This document shows, one piece after another, positions 25,332-37,881 of a stretch of DNA of 64,000 nucleotides. The DNA is from Psychromicrobium silvestre (GTDB lineage Bacteria; Actinomycetota; Actinomycetes; Actinomycetales; Micrococcaceae). The notes under the pieces are model-generated. The model did not search any database and was not told the origin of the DNA. It saw nothing but the letters and a program-made list of their open reading frames with translations. Position numbers and translations under genes: made by a program. The DNA is taken from NCBI RefSeq assembly GCF_013408295.1, contig NZ_JACBYQ010000001.1, positions 1,054,001 through 1,118,000 of the forward strand, given 5' to 3'. The stretch's first letter is position 1. Every line of letters starts with the position of its first letter.

Positions 25332-26018
25332 GTGCGTTTGGTGATTGCTCGTTGCTCAGTTGACTATGAAGGCCGGCTCAAGGCCCACCTCCCCGAGGCG
25401 ACTCGTTTGCTGATGGTGAAGGCGGACGGTTCGGTACTGATCCATTCCGACGGTGGTTCTTATAAACCGCTGAACTGGATGAGCCCACCGGCTACCCTGC
25501 ATGTCCAACAGGACTCCTTGGAGGACGGCGTGGTGGAGCAGTGGACCGTGCAGGCAGTGAAAAGCGATGACCGCCTGGTGATCAGCATTTTGGAAAAAAT
25601 CCATGAATCGGCACACGAACTCGGGACTGATCCGGGACTGATCAAGGACGGCGTGGAGGCGGATCTGCAGCGCCTACTCGCCGCGCAGATCGAGACCCTA
25701 GGCACCGGCTTCTCCTTGATCCGGCGCGAATACTTCACCGCGATTGGTCCGGTAGACATTCTGGCCAGGGATGCCAAGGGCGCCACCGTGGCCATCGAGC
25801 TCAAACGCCGCGGCGATATTGACGGCGTCGAACAACTCACTCGCTACCTCGAACTGCTCAACCGAGATCCACTGCTGGCGCCGGTCCGCGGTATTTTCGC
25901 CGCCCAGCAGATCAAGCCGCAGGCCAGGGTGCTGGCTACCGACCGAGGCATCGACTGCATCACCCTAGATTATGACGCCATGCGAGGCGTGGACGACAGC
26001 GCATCGCGTTTATTCTGA
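25332..26018 (+). CDS. nucS: Mismatch-specific endonuclease NucS/EndoMS
   Basis: Cleaves mismatched DNA and carries the non-MutS/MutL mismatch repair found in actinobacteria and archaea. 228 residues. N-terminal DNA-binding dimerisation domain (1-120), then the RecB-like nuclease core with [18 protein letters not shown] and QLTRYLE. The C-terminal SRLF fits the expected sliding-clamp-binding tail. GTG start. Confidence 0.95.
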   Translation: MRLVIARCSVDYEGRLKAHLPEATRLLMVKADGSVLIHSDGGSYKPLNWMSPPATLHVQQDSLEDGVVEQWTVQAVKSDDRLVISILEKIHESAHELGTDPGLIKDGVEADLQRLLAAQIETLGTGFSLIRREYFTAIGPVDILARDAKGATVAIELKRRGDIDGVEQLTRYLELLNRDPLLAPVRGIFAAQQIKPQARVLATDRGIDCITLDYDAMRGVDDSASRLF

Positions 26019-26022
26019 GTAC

Positions 26023-27243
26023 ATGATCACTCCCAGCGCCGCCGCCCAGCAAAAGCTCATCTATGGCACCCTGCTAAGCGATGGTCAGCGGATCAACGAC
26101 GGCGTGCTGGCCACCGAGGGCGACCGGATCAGCTATGCGGGCCCAGCCGCCGGCTTCGTTCCCCCCACGGGAGCCGTGGAGACCAGGCTCGACGCAGGTT
26201 CGCTGATCCTGCCCGGCCTGATTGACATCCACAATCATGGTGCCGTAGGCGGAGATTTCCCTGGCGGGGAGGAAGCTGGCGCTCGTAAAGCCATCGACTT
26301 CCTGCACAGCAGCGGCACCACCACCCTGCTCGCCTCGATGGTGACCGCTTCGGAGGAGGACCTACTTCGCGGCATCGAGCTCTACGTGCGACTGAGCAAA
26401 GAGGGCCTACTGGCGGGCATCCACCTGGAGGGCCCCTTCCTCTCCGAGGCTCGCTGCGGCGCTCAAGATCCGGCCTTCCTGCGTGCCCCCGATCTGGAAT
26501 TGGCTCGGCGACTGATCGAAGCAGGCGAAGGAAAGATCGTCACCATGACCTATGCTCCGGAGCTGGAAGGCGCCGCCGCGCTGATTGATCTACTCACCAG
26601 CCACGGCGTGACCCCCTCGCTGGGACACACCGATTCGGATGCGCCAACCGCAGCGGGTTCCTTGGCACAGGCTCGCGAGGGTCTAGCAGCCGCTGGCTTC
26701 GACGGTAATACCGGTCGGCCCACCGTAACTCATCTCTTCAACGGCATGCCCCCCATGCACCATCGTGCCCCCGGCCCGGTCGCAGCCTGTTTACGTGCCG
26801 CGAAAGCCGGGCAAGCCGCCGTCGAGCTGGTCGCCGACAACACTCACCTGGACCCGCAGACGGTACTCACCGTCTTCGAGCTGGTGGGAGCCAAGAACAT
26901 CCTGCTGGTCACCGATTCAATGGCTGCTACCGGCCTGAGCGACGGCGGCTACCGGCTGGGTCCGGCTCAGGTCAGCGTGAGTCAAGGCGTCGCCACCCTG
27001 GACAGCACTGGTTCGATCGCCGGCGGCACCGCAACCCTGCTTCAGGTAGTTTTGCGCACAGCCGCCGCCGGAGTTCCTCTGGAAGATGCGGTTCTCAGTG
27101 CGACGGCGGTACCAGCCACCGTGTTGGGGCTTTCCGATGAAGTGGGTGGGCTGCGCCGCGGGCTGCGAGCCGATGGCGTGATTATTGATGCCGCAGGTGA
27201 ACTCAAATCGGTACTACGCGGCGGCAACTGGCTCAGGAATTAA
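26023..27243 (+). CDS. nagA: N-acetylglucosamine-6-phosphate deacetylase
   Basis: Deacetylates GlcNAc-6-phosphate to give the NagB substrate. 406 residues, amidohydrolase fold: LPGLIDIHNHG metal site, HLEGPF, LGHTDSDAP, and VTDSMAATGL with the catalytic Asp. ATG 26023, 4 bp after the nucS stop, is chosen; an earlier in-frame start at 25972 would lie inside nucS. Probably co-transcribed with nucS. Confidence 0.94.
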   Translation: MITPSAAAQQKLIYGTLLSDGQRINDGVLATEGDRISYAGPAAGFVPPTGAVETRLDAGSLILPGLIDIHNHGAVGGDFPGGEEAGARKAIDFLHSSGTTTLLASMVTASEEDLLRGIELYVRLSKEGLLAGIHLEGPFLSEARCGAQDPAFLRAPDLELARRLIEAGEGKIVTMTYAPELEGAAALIDLLTSHGVTPSLGHTDSDAPTAAGSLAQAREGLAAAGFDGNTGRPTVTHLFNGMPPMHHRAPGPVAACLRAAKAGQAAVELVADNTHLDPQTVLTVFELVGAKNILLVTDSMAATGLSDGGYRLGPAQVSVSQGVATLDSTGSIAGGTATLLQVVLRTAAAGVPLEDAVLSATAVPATVLGLSDEVGGLRRGLRADGVIIDAAGELKSVLRGGNWLRN

Positions 27244-27546
27244 TTTTTCCCTCCAACAGAGCCTGCGGGGCTAAATTCTGTTGCATAAAGCAAATAATTA
27301 AGCGAAAAAGCAAAGTTTAGATTAACTTTCGGCTTCATTCGACGCGCCGACATTGACCTGAGCTGATGCACATGGAATGCTTAGAGCAGTCTTTGTGTAC
27401 GTGTTTTTCATGCTCGCAAGACAAGTTGCGAGCGTGAAGCGCCCGGGCAGACGATAATCGTCGATCAGGATTCTTCTCGCGCAGTAACTGGGGAGTTGCA
27501 CATTTGGGTGCAATTTCACAACGTTTCACCACGAGGAGAACAGTAA
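27244..27546 (+). promoter_or_regulatory. csp upstream region with hairpins
   Basis: 303 bp without a gene. An AT-rich stretch at 27276-27330 could hold a promoter (TTGCAT at 27281). Two hairpins follow: CATGCTCGCAA with TTGCGAGCGTG (27409-27436) and TTGCAC with GTGCAA (27496-27513), then GAGGAG (27533-27538), 8 bp before the csp ATG. Long structured 5' leaders are usual for cold-shock genes; thermosensing is inferred. Confidence 0.5.
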
Positions 27547-27750
27547 ATGGCTCAGGGAACCGTCAAATGGTTCAACGCTGAAAAGGGCTTCGGCTTCATC
27601 ACCCCTGATGATTCGGACAGTGACGTTTTCGTTCACTACTCCGAGATTCAGACCAAGGGTTTCCGGACCCTGGATGAGAATCAGCGCGTAGAATTCGAAA
27701 TCGGACAAGGCGCAAAGGGCCCTCAGGCCACTGGCGTTATCGTCCTCTAA
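27547..27750 (+). CDS. cspA: Cold-shock protein
   Basis: 67 residues, single-stranded nucleic acid chaperone. RNP1-like KGFGFITP and RNP2-like VFVHYSEI are present. Full length for the family. Strong GAGGAG site. Followed directly by an intrinsic terminator, so it is a monocistronic unit. Confidence 0.97.
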   Translation: MAQGTVKWFNAEKGFGFITPDDSDSDVFVHYSEIQTKGFRTLDENQRVEFEIGQGAKGPQATGVIVL

Positions 27751-27770
27751 TCGAGCTTCGCTTCGAGAGA

Positions 27771-27802
27771 ATGGCTCCTGGCTTCGGCCGGGGGCCATTT
27801 TT
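27771..27802 (+). terminator. Intrinsic terminator of csp
   Basis: ATGGCTCCTGGC (27771-27782), a TTCG loop, GCCGGGGGCCAT (27787-27798): 12 pairs with two G-U, then TTTTT. It lies 20 bp after the csp stop. Confidence 0.9.
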
Positions 27803-28098
27803 GTGCCCGGAGTTTGATTGGCCCCGAGGCTCTTGGCTTATGAGTTCCCTCAGCTATGGGACAAACCGTGGGTAGGTTCCGTCGCTGTAGGATCCCGTCG
27901 CGGCGTCTTCCAAGGTAAACAGGTTCCCGTTGCGGCGTCTTTACTCGCGATAGCTCAATAGCTTCGCGATAGCCTACCGACGCGACAATGGACTATCCCG
28001 AAGTCGGTGGGCTATCCCCAACCGTTGTGCACTAGTTGAGCGCCACAGCTGAGCAGCGCTAACACGCGGCCCAACGCCGTCGTCCGGTTACTGTTGGC
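27803..28098. repeat. Gene-free stretch with degenerate direct repeats
   Basis: No credible gene. CCCGTCGCGGCGTCTT (27894-27909) recurs with one change at 27926-27941. TCGCGATAGC occurs at 27945-27954 and 27964-27973, and CTATCCC words recur to 28018. Origin unknown. Confidence 0.6.
28035..28063 (-). terminator. Possible end of the atp operon
   Basis: GTTGAGCGC (28035-28043) pairs with GCGCTAAC (28056-28063) with one bulged base. It is 36 bp beyond the DUF2550 stop on the minus strand. No T-tract, so the call is weak. Confidence 0.35.
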
Positions 28099-28530
28099 TC
28101 AGCGCCAGGTTCCCACGCCCACTACGGGGCCAGCCTCAAGCCAGGAACTTAGCCCGGCATAGGCATCAAATTTCATCGCCATCTTGAATTCCTGCTCCTG
28201 GCAGCGCAACATGACAATCACGGACTCGGGTTGCACGAGAGGCCGCTCCAGTTCGCTGGGCGCCCGGCGTCCCAGTACCTCCAGGCCGCTGCGGCGGAAG
28301 GTATAGCGCGGCCGCGGGCTGAGAGAAAGCAGCCGAAACCATTCCAAGTCCTTGTCCTGGTAACGACAAACCCCCATCCGCCAGCGGTTGTCCGCTAGGC
28401 AGATGGAGGCGTCTACTGTGCCCAAGGCTCGGCGCAATTGAAAGCGCCTAATCCCAAAAAGACACAAGGAAAGTATGACTAGAAGGAAGAGCAAGCCAAT
28501 AATGAAGAACGGACCCCCCAAATCGTTCAT
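28099..28530 (-). CDS. DUF2550 membrane protein
   Basis: 143 residues with one N-terminal membrane helix (about 7-27) and a soluble domain of about 110 residues. DUF2550 proteins are the usual neighbour after atpC in actinobacteria, as here (26 bp gap). The role is unknown; its position suggests co-expression with ATP synthase. Confidence 0.85.
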   Translation of the reverse strand: MNDLGGPFFIIGLLFLLVILSLCLFGIRRFQLRRALGTVDASICLADNRWRMGVCRYQDKDLEWFRLLSLSPRPRYTFRRSGLEVLGRRAPSELERPLVQPESVIVMLRCQEQEFKMAMKFDAYAGLSSWLEAGPVVGVGTWR

Positions 28531-28556
28531 CCAAGCAGCTCGTTCATCGTCAGTGG

Positions 28557-28859
28557 TTATCGAATCCCTGCGGAGGAGGCCTCAGCGGAGGAGCCACCAG
28601 TCGTGAGTTTGGCATTATCGGCAACGATGACCACGCGGTTGCTGTCTACCGAGAAGAAACCACCGTCAACGGTCACGTGAAGGCGTTCACCATCGACCGG
28701 GACAATCTCCAGTTCGCCGGCAGCCAAGATCGCCAAAACCGGGGCGTGCCCCGGCAAGATGCCGATTTCGCCGTCGGAGGTCTTCGCTTTGACCAGGCTC
28801 GCCGCGCCGGACCACACGAAGTGGTCCGCCGCGACGATTTCAACTTCGAGTTCGGCCAT
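28557..28859 (-). CDS. atpC: ATP synthase epsilon subunit
   Basis: Central-stalk subunit that couples and inhibits rotation. 100 residues, short: the beta-sandwich (ILPGHAPVLAIL) is complete but the C-terminal helices are nearly absent, ending in a Ser/Ala-rich tail. Short epsilon is common in actinobacteria. Starts 1 bp after the atpD stop. Confidence 0.94.
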   Translation of the reverse strand: MAELEVEIVAADHFVWSGAASLVKAKTSDGEIGILPGHAPVLAILAAGELEIVPVDGERLHVTVDGGFFSVDSNRVVIVADNAKLTTGGSSAEASSAGIR

Positions 28860-28860
28860 C

Positions 28861-30369
<1,509 letters not shown>

Positions 30370-30386
30370 TTACTTCTTCTACCGGC

Positions 30387-31280
30387 TTAGGATGCGCTCA
30401 GCGAATCGGCGCCGGCCACAATTTCGGATAGCTCTTGGGTGATTTCAGCCTGGCGAGCCGTATTAGCAAGCCGGGTGAACTTCTTAACCAGATCGCGAGC
30501 GTTGTCGCTAGCGGACTTCATTGCCCGCTGGCGGGCAGCGAGTTCACTGGCCGCAGCTTGCAACATGGCGTTGAAGATTCGTGCCTCAATGTAGCGGGGC
30601 AAGAGTGCATCCAGGACCTTTTCCGGTTCTGGCTCGTACTCGTACAGCGGCAGCAGCTCGGAGGATTCGGTGACCTGTTCTTCAGCTACTTCCAAGGGCA
30701 ACAGGCGGATCACGGTAGGAACCTGGGTCACCATGGAGACGAACCGAGTGTAAACAACGTGAATCTCGTCCACGCCATCGTCTTCAAAGTCCTTAGCGAA
30801 TTCAGCCAACAGAACCTTGCTGATCTCCTTAGCCGTAGCAAATTCCGGAGCGTCCGTGGCGTCAAGCCACGACTTGGTGAATCGACGATTACGGAACTGG
30901 AAATAGGCTTGAGCCTTGTTACCGACCAAATAGGTCTTGACTTCCTTGCCCTCGGCCTGCAGAAGCCCGTTGAGCTGCTCCACTTGCTTGAGCACGCTCG
31001 CGGAATACGAACCGGCCAGACCTCGGTTGGAAGTCAGTACAAGCACTGCCGCGCGCCGGATCTGCTCCGGCTCGGTGGTCAGCGGATGATCGATTTCCGA
31101 TTGAGAAGCTACCGCCGAGACGGCGCGGGTGATCGCATTGGCGTAAGGCAGCGAAGCCACAACTCGCGCGCGCGCCTTGCCGATGCGCGAGGTGGCGATC
31201 AGTTCCATCGCCTTGAAGAGCTTTCCCATCGACTGAGTCGATTTGATCCTCTGGCGGTAGACCCGAAGCTGGGCTCCCAT
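30387..31280 (-). CDS. atpG: ATP synthase gamma subunit
   Basis: Rotor shaft, 297 residues. N-terminal coiled coil ([19 protein letters not shown]), [11 protein letters not shown] in the globular part and the C-terminal helix ending [15 protein letters not shown]. Follows atpA after 87 bp. Confidence 0.95.
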   Translation of the reverse strand: MGAQLRVYRQRIKSTQSMGKLFKAMELIATSRIGKARARVVASLPYANAITRAVSAVASQSEIDHPLTTEPEQIRRAAVLVLTSNRGLAGSYSASVLKQVEQLNGLLQAEGKEVKTYLVGNKAQAYFQFRNRRFTKSWLDATDAPEFATAKEISKVLLAEFAKDFEDDGVDEIHVVYTRFVSMVTQVPTVIRLLPLEVAEEQVTESSELLPLYEYEPEPEKVLDALLPRYIEARIFNAMLQAAASELAARQRAMKSASDNARDLVKKFTRLANTARQAEITQELSEIVAGADSLSAS

Positions 31281-31367
31281 TCTTATCCTTTCCTAACAGC
31301 CTAAGGTTTTTGCGAGGAACCCGGCTCCGCGAAGAGATCCGCAGAGCCGGGGCTCGGAAACCGCTTG

Positions 31368-33005
<1,638 letters not shown>

Positions 33006-33077
33006 CTGCAGTCCCTGCTCTCCTCAATCATGGCTGCCGCTTGCTGCGACAACCTCTATGTACTGTGGTACTTCTGC

Positions 33078-33889
33078 TTAGCCAGCAAGTTGCCGGCGAA
33101 GCTCTCCTAGACGAGCGATTACCGTAGCGTCAACCACTTCATCGCCCACTTTGACCCGAACCCCGCCAATGAGCGTCGGATCGACGCTGATATTGACCTT
33201 GAGTTCACGGCCGTAAAGCTTATTCAAACCAGCGTGCAAACGACCGGCTTGGTCCTCGCTGAGCGGGCGGCTCACCGTGACCGTTGCGATCCAGCGCTGC
33301 TGACGTTGCGCCGCCAGAGTCGCAAAACGCTCAACCAGCTTGGAAGCCTGCACACCGCGAGGACTCCGCACTGCCTGGCTGATCAAAAGCTGTGCCGGTT
33401 CCCCGGCTTCGGGCACCAACGCTAGGGCAAGTTTCGCCTTAGCTTCGGGGCTCGCCTGCGGTTCGCCCAGAGCACGCTGCACCTGATGGCTGGACTCAAC
33501 GACCTGGTTGAAGGAGAACAAATCGTTCTCCAACTTTTCAAGGCCAGCGCCCCCAGCCGTGTTTTCGGCCACCGCAATGGCTACAGTTGCTGCAACTGTT
33601 TCCAGTGCATCACCGAAGTCTCGCGAAGCTGACCAGCGCTCGGCAGCCAGTGAGTCGGCAACTTGCTCCGCTTCCGCAGAGACTTTGCCACCCACTAGCG
33701 AAGCCAGCAGCGCTGATTTAGCCGCTGATTCACGAGCTGGATCAGTCAGCGCTCGACGCAAGCCAGCCGAGCTATCGAGGGTGCCGAGCACGGAGAACAA
33801 TTCCCCAGCTAAGGACAGCGAAGCGCTGGCAAGCCGTGGCTCCAGCTCTTCTAGAACCTTGGCTTGGGCTGCACTCGATACTCCGGCCA

Positions 33890-33890
<1 letters not shown>
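33078..33890 (-). CDS. atpH: ATP synthase delta subunit
   Basis: Peripheral-stalk connector, 270 residues, longer than the 180 of proteobacteria but normal for high-GC Gram-positives. The C-terminal DPTLIGGVRVKVGDEVVDATV is the family hallmark. Its start overlaps the atpF stop by one base (TAATG). Confidence 0.94.
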
Positions 33891-34456
<566 letters not shown>

Positions 34457-34507
34457 CTACCTCTCCTTATCTGCATGGACATAAGTCCAACGGCTTTGAC
34501 CTTGGAC

Positions 34508-34714
34508 TTATTTGATGATGAACGCGAAAACCAAACCGAGGATCGCGAGCGCTTCGGTGAAGGCCAGCCCCAGGAAGGCGATGGGCTGCAGCACACGCTG
34601 TGCTTCCGGCTGACGAGCAACGCCGCTGACGTAGGCAGCGAATACCAGACCCACGCCGATACCACCACCGATAGCGGAGAGGCCGTAACCGATCATGTTG
34701 AGAGAGCCAGTCAT
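34508..34714 (-). CDS. atpE: ATP synthase c subunit
   Basis: Ring subunit, 68 residues, two helices. The first helix has [10 protein letters not shown], the polar loop RQPEAQ, and the second helix [11 protein letters not shown] with the ion-carrying Glu. No Na+-binding signature (no Gln/Glu in the first helix), so proton coupling is inferred. Confidence 0.96.
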   Translation of the reverse strand: MTGSLNMIGYGLSAIGGGIGVGLVFAAYVSGVARQPEAQRVLQPIAFLGLAFTEALAILGLVFAFIIK

Positions 34715-34795
34715 GATTTTCCTTTCAAGATACCGCCACGGTGACGGTAGGTTGTTGGAGATATCCCAGTCGGGAATCCTTCTTTGGTAAGAACG

Positions 34796-35596
34796 CTAGT
34801 GCGCATCCGCGTGGATGGCACCTTCAATATAGGTTGCGGTCAAAAGTGTAAAAACGTAAGCCTGCAGGAACATGATTAACAGTTCCAGGAAGTACATGCC
34901 TAAGAATCCCGCAATCACCAAGATTGAGGTTCCTTTGAGCAATACGTTCTCTTGCTCAAGCAGGAACTCGGTGCCATAACCGGCCATCAGCACGATCATG
35001 TGCCCGGCGAGCATGGTGGCGAAAAGACGCAATGAGTGCGTCATGGGTCGGACCAGATAGTTCGAGATGATCTCGATCGGCACCACCATGACCAGCAAAT
35101 ACCCGGGCACTCCCGAGGGGACCACCGAAAGCTTGAAGTAGCGGAAACCGTTCTTCTTGATTCCCAGTATGATCCAGGTTAGATACACCACTCCCGCCAG
35201 CACATAGGCGCCGCCGACGTGGGAGAAGGTCGGGATCTCTAGGATCGGGATGGCCCCGAACATATTGTTCACCACGATGAAGAAGAACAAAGTGAACAAC
35301 ATCGGTACGTACTTGATGAAGTCCCGGCCGCCAATAATGTCCTTGGCGATGGAGTTACGGACGAAGCCGTAGGCTAATTCACCAGCAAACTGTAGCCGTC
35401 CCGGTACCAGTTTCCCCTTGCGGCCAGCCAGCAAGAAGAAAGCTGCGATCAAAATAACCGAGAGCACGATCAGGACATGGTATTTACCGATGCCATCCCA
35501 AGCGAACCAGGCACCAGGCAGGCCAGCATCGTCGATTCCCGGGGGGTTGAAGTCGCCATTAGACGAGCCTTCGGCGGGGAGCACAAGCGCGATCAA
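34796..35596 (-). CDS. atpB: ATP synthase a subunit
   Basis: Stator channel of Fo, 266 residues with six or so hydrophobic segments. The essential Arg lies in HSLRLFATMLAGHM. Followed by atpE after 81 bp. Confidence 0.95.
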   Translation of the reverse strand: MIALVLPAEGSSNGDFNPPGIDDAGLPGAWFAWDGIGKYHVLIVLSVILIAAFFLLAGRKGKLVPGRLQFAGELAYGFVRNSIAKDIIGGRDFIKYVPMLFTLFFFIVVNNMFGAIPILEIPTFSHVGGAYVLAGVVYLTWIILGIKKNGFRYFKLSVVPSGVPGYLLVMVVPIEIISNYLVRPMTHSLRLFATMLAGHMIVLMAGYGTEFLLEQENVLLKGTSILVIAGFLGMYFLELLIMFLQAYVFTLLTATYIEGAIHADAH

Positions 35597-35699
35597 CGCG
35601 TTTCCTCTCTGCAGTGTCCTTCATTGGGCATGATTCTGAGTGTCGTAGACCAACATTCAGTTATGAATTTTTCAAAACGTGCTAGATAAGATTGTCCCG

Positions 35700-35999
35700 T
35701 CACGACCGATCATCCTCGCGAGCCACATCTTCTTTGACTTGCTGGCTACGAAATCTCGGAGCAAAGGAAAGGTACAGCCCTCCGGCAAGCCCTGACAGGG
35801 CACCGACAAGCACTATCCAATGAGTTTTGAACAAAGTGTCCAAACCCCACCCTATCAAACTCCAGACCACGATTCCGCCAATAATGTAGCTGAACACAGT
35901 CATTCCGGCGTTGTAGGTATTAGTCCCTGCGGGGGCGTCAGTACCGCCTGCTGCCGCGGAGATCAAAGTAGCTTCCGGGGTCCGTGATTTCTTAGCCAT
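35700..35999 (-). CDS. AtpZ/AtpI-like small membrane protein
   Basis: 99 residues, two membrane helices (about 34-52 and 62-80, FSYIIGGIVVWSLIGWGLD and IVLVGALSGLAGGLYLSF). Proteins of this type precede atpB and help c-ring assembly or ion supply in other bacteria. Its start overlaps the preceding gene by 8 bp. Confidence 0.8.
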   Translation of the reverse strand: MAKKSRTPEATLISAAAGGTDAPAGTNTYNAGMTVFSYIIGGIVVWSLIGWGLDTLFKTHWIVLVGALSGLAGGLYLSFAPRFRSQQVKEDVAREDDRS

Positions 36000-36477
36000 T
36001 TTGCGGTTTCACCTCCGGCTCGACTGGGTCGTTAAAAACCTGCTGCCGAGTCCGAGCGAAAACCACAATCTCCACGGTTTGCCACACCAATACCGAGGCA
36101 AGAGCAGCGACAAAGAACCACAGCCCATCCAGCCAGCTGGGTGATCCGATAATAAGCAATAGCGCCGCGAAGCCAACAAATTTGATCACATAAGCCACCG
36201 CAAACGCGCTCAGGGCGGCGGTCGGGTTCTTACGGCCCACAAAATGGCCTATAAGCAAAGAAATGGCGAAGAAAAGCACCACCAGGCCGCCGCCGAAGAG
36301 GGCGCTGAAAACACCGGAGAACCCGGCGGAAAAAACCGAGATGATAGCGATCAGCACGATGGCCGGAACGGTGAAAAAAAGGCAACGAAGCAGAATGCGG
36401 AGCCAAGGAGATTCCGTGGCACCGGACGCCTCAACCAGCGCAGGCTGCGGAGCAGCTGCGGGGTGGGAGTCGTCCAT
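35992..36477 (-). CDS. atpI: ATP synthase protein I-like membrane protein
   Basis: About 161 residues, four hydrophobic segments after a short acidic/Ala-rich start. First gene of the atp cluster. ATG 36477 (MDDSHPAAAP) is preferred; a longer form from a TTG at 36552 is possible but has no ribosome site. TAGATT lies 8 nt upstream of the ATG and could be a -10. The family call rests on position and topology. Confidence 0.72.
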   Translation of the reverse strand: MDDSHPAAAPQPALVEASGATESPWLRILLRCLFFTVPAIVLIAIISVFSAGFSGVFSALFGGGLVVLFFAISLLIGHFVGRKNPTAALSAFAVAYVIKFVGFAALLLIIGSPSWLDGLWFFVAALASVLVWQTVEIVVFARTRQQVFNDPVEPEVKPQNG

Positions 36478-36597
36478 GGGAACCCAATCTAGTTCAGGCT
36501 TTGGTCTGGAAGCCAGCGAAACAGGAAGACGATACTGCGATCGGAGCAGCAACGCACTATGAATTCTACACGAGATAGAACAGTGCTTGTGTCAGGG

Positions 36598-37758
36598 CTA
36601 TGAACCAGCCGTAGACTCGCCCTGCACCGGGTTCCGCTCGGTCCCCAATTCATGGTTCCTACTCAGTTGTTTAGCCCGCAGCACCGTGATCAGCACCATC
36701 AGGGACACCACGATGAGATCAACTATGATCACCAGCTGCCAGCGGAAGAAGGCGAAGGCAATCCCACCGAAGGCCATCACGAAAGTCCAGGCATACATCA
36801 ACAGCACGGCCCCACGATGCGAGTAACCCAAATCCAGCAGTCGGTGATGTAGGTGCCCTCGATCTGCGGCAAAGGGTGAGCGCCCGGCCATCGTACGGCG
36901 GACCACCGCGAGCGAGAGGTCGAGCAGGGGGACCAGCAGAATCGCTACCGGCAACACGATGGGAACGATGGCCGAGACTCCACCAATTCGGTCATAGAAG
37001 CCATTCCCGACGACCTTCTGCCCTAGCGCGGCGATACTGCCAGAAGCCACAATCAGACCAATCAGCATGGAGCCGGAATCACCCATGAAGATCTTGGCCG
37101 GGTGCCAATTATGCACGAGGAATCCCACACAAATGCCAACCAGTAGCGCCATCAGCAAGGTAGAGAGGTCCGACCAGTCGGTGACTCCCGAGCTACGGCG
37201 GACCCAGTAGGAACCAAGAAAGAAGGCCAGTCCGCTGATCGCAGCCACGCCCACGGCCAAACCGTCCAGGCCATCGATGAAGTTGAAAGCATTCATCACC
37301 AGCACGATGAAGAACACGGTAAGTATGAACTGTAAGGGCTTCGAGTCAATGGGCAGCGGCCCGCCCGGCCAGGGAAAGACGAGCATACGCACCCCCCAAG
37401 TCGCCACTACCAACGCCCCAGCGATCTGGCCCAATAGTTTGATCCACCAGCGCAGATCGATAACATCGTCCACAATGCCCACGGCCACCACAATAGCGGC
37501 ACCGATCAAAATGCCCCAGGGGCCAAAGGTGTCCTTGAAAATGCCCTTCACAAAGTAAGTATTGGAGGCTACAACCAGCACGACGGCGAACCCGACAAAG
37601 AGTCCCACCCCACCCAGGCGGGCCACCCGGTCGGAATGCACGTCACGTTCTCGGATGGGGGTATAAACCTGAAACTTTCGAGCCAGTCCGCGCGCACCCC
37701 AGGTCGCCGCATAAGAAAGCACGGCGGCCAGCGCCATCATGAGGAGGTAGATCGTCAT
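36598..37758 (-). CDS. wecA: Undecaprenyl-phosphate GlcNAc-1-phosphate transferase
   Basis: Transfers GlcNAc-1-phosphate from UDP-GlcNAc to undecaprenyl phosphate, the first step of teichoic-acid-like or arabinogalactan-type wall polymers. 386 residues, about 11 membrane segments. Mg and catalytic motifs FNFIDGLDGLAVG and MGDSGSMLIG, and RGHLHHRLLDLG near the end, mark the WecA branch of the MraY superfamily. It lies just upstream of the atp cluster, as in mycobacteria. Confidence 0.93.
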   Translation of the reverse strand: MTIYLLMMALAAVLSYAATWGARGLARKFQVYTPIRERDVHSDRVARLGGVGLFVGFAVVLVVASNTYFVKGIFKDTFGPWGILIGAAIVVAVGIVDDVIDLRWWIKLLGQIAGALVVATWGVRMLVFPWPGGPLPIDSKPLQFILTVFFIVLVMNAFNFIDGLDGLAVGVAAISGLAFFLGSYWVRRSSGVTDWSDLSTLLMALLVGICVGFLVHNWHPAKIFMGDSGSMLIGLIVASGSIAALGQKVVGNGFYDRIGGVSAIVPIVLPVAILLVPLLDLSLAVVRRTMAGRSPFAADRGHLHHRLLDLGYSHRGAVLLMYAWTFVMAFGGIAFAFFRWQLVIIVDLIVVSLMVLITVLRAKQLSRNHELGTERNPVQGESTAGS

Positions 37759-37881
37759 GCTTTGGCGACCTCGCGGTAGGAAACAGGGGCATCGGTGCTC
37801 CGCCCCAGGTGCACAGCACAGGACCGCACGACTGGAGTCATGCAGCTAATTCTGCCATCGATCGCGGCTGGCACGGCCTCC

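Noticed and set aside
25972-26022. Longer nagA start at 25972
   Set aside because: It overlaps nucS and adds 17 residues unlike NagA; ATG 26023 lies 4 bp after the nucS stop.
30435-31304. 289-codon plus-strand frame
   Set aside because: Antisense to atpG; no family resemblance or ribosome site.
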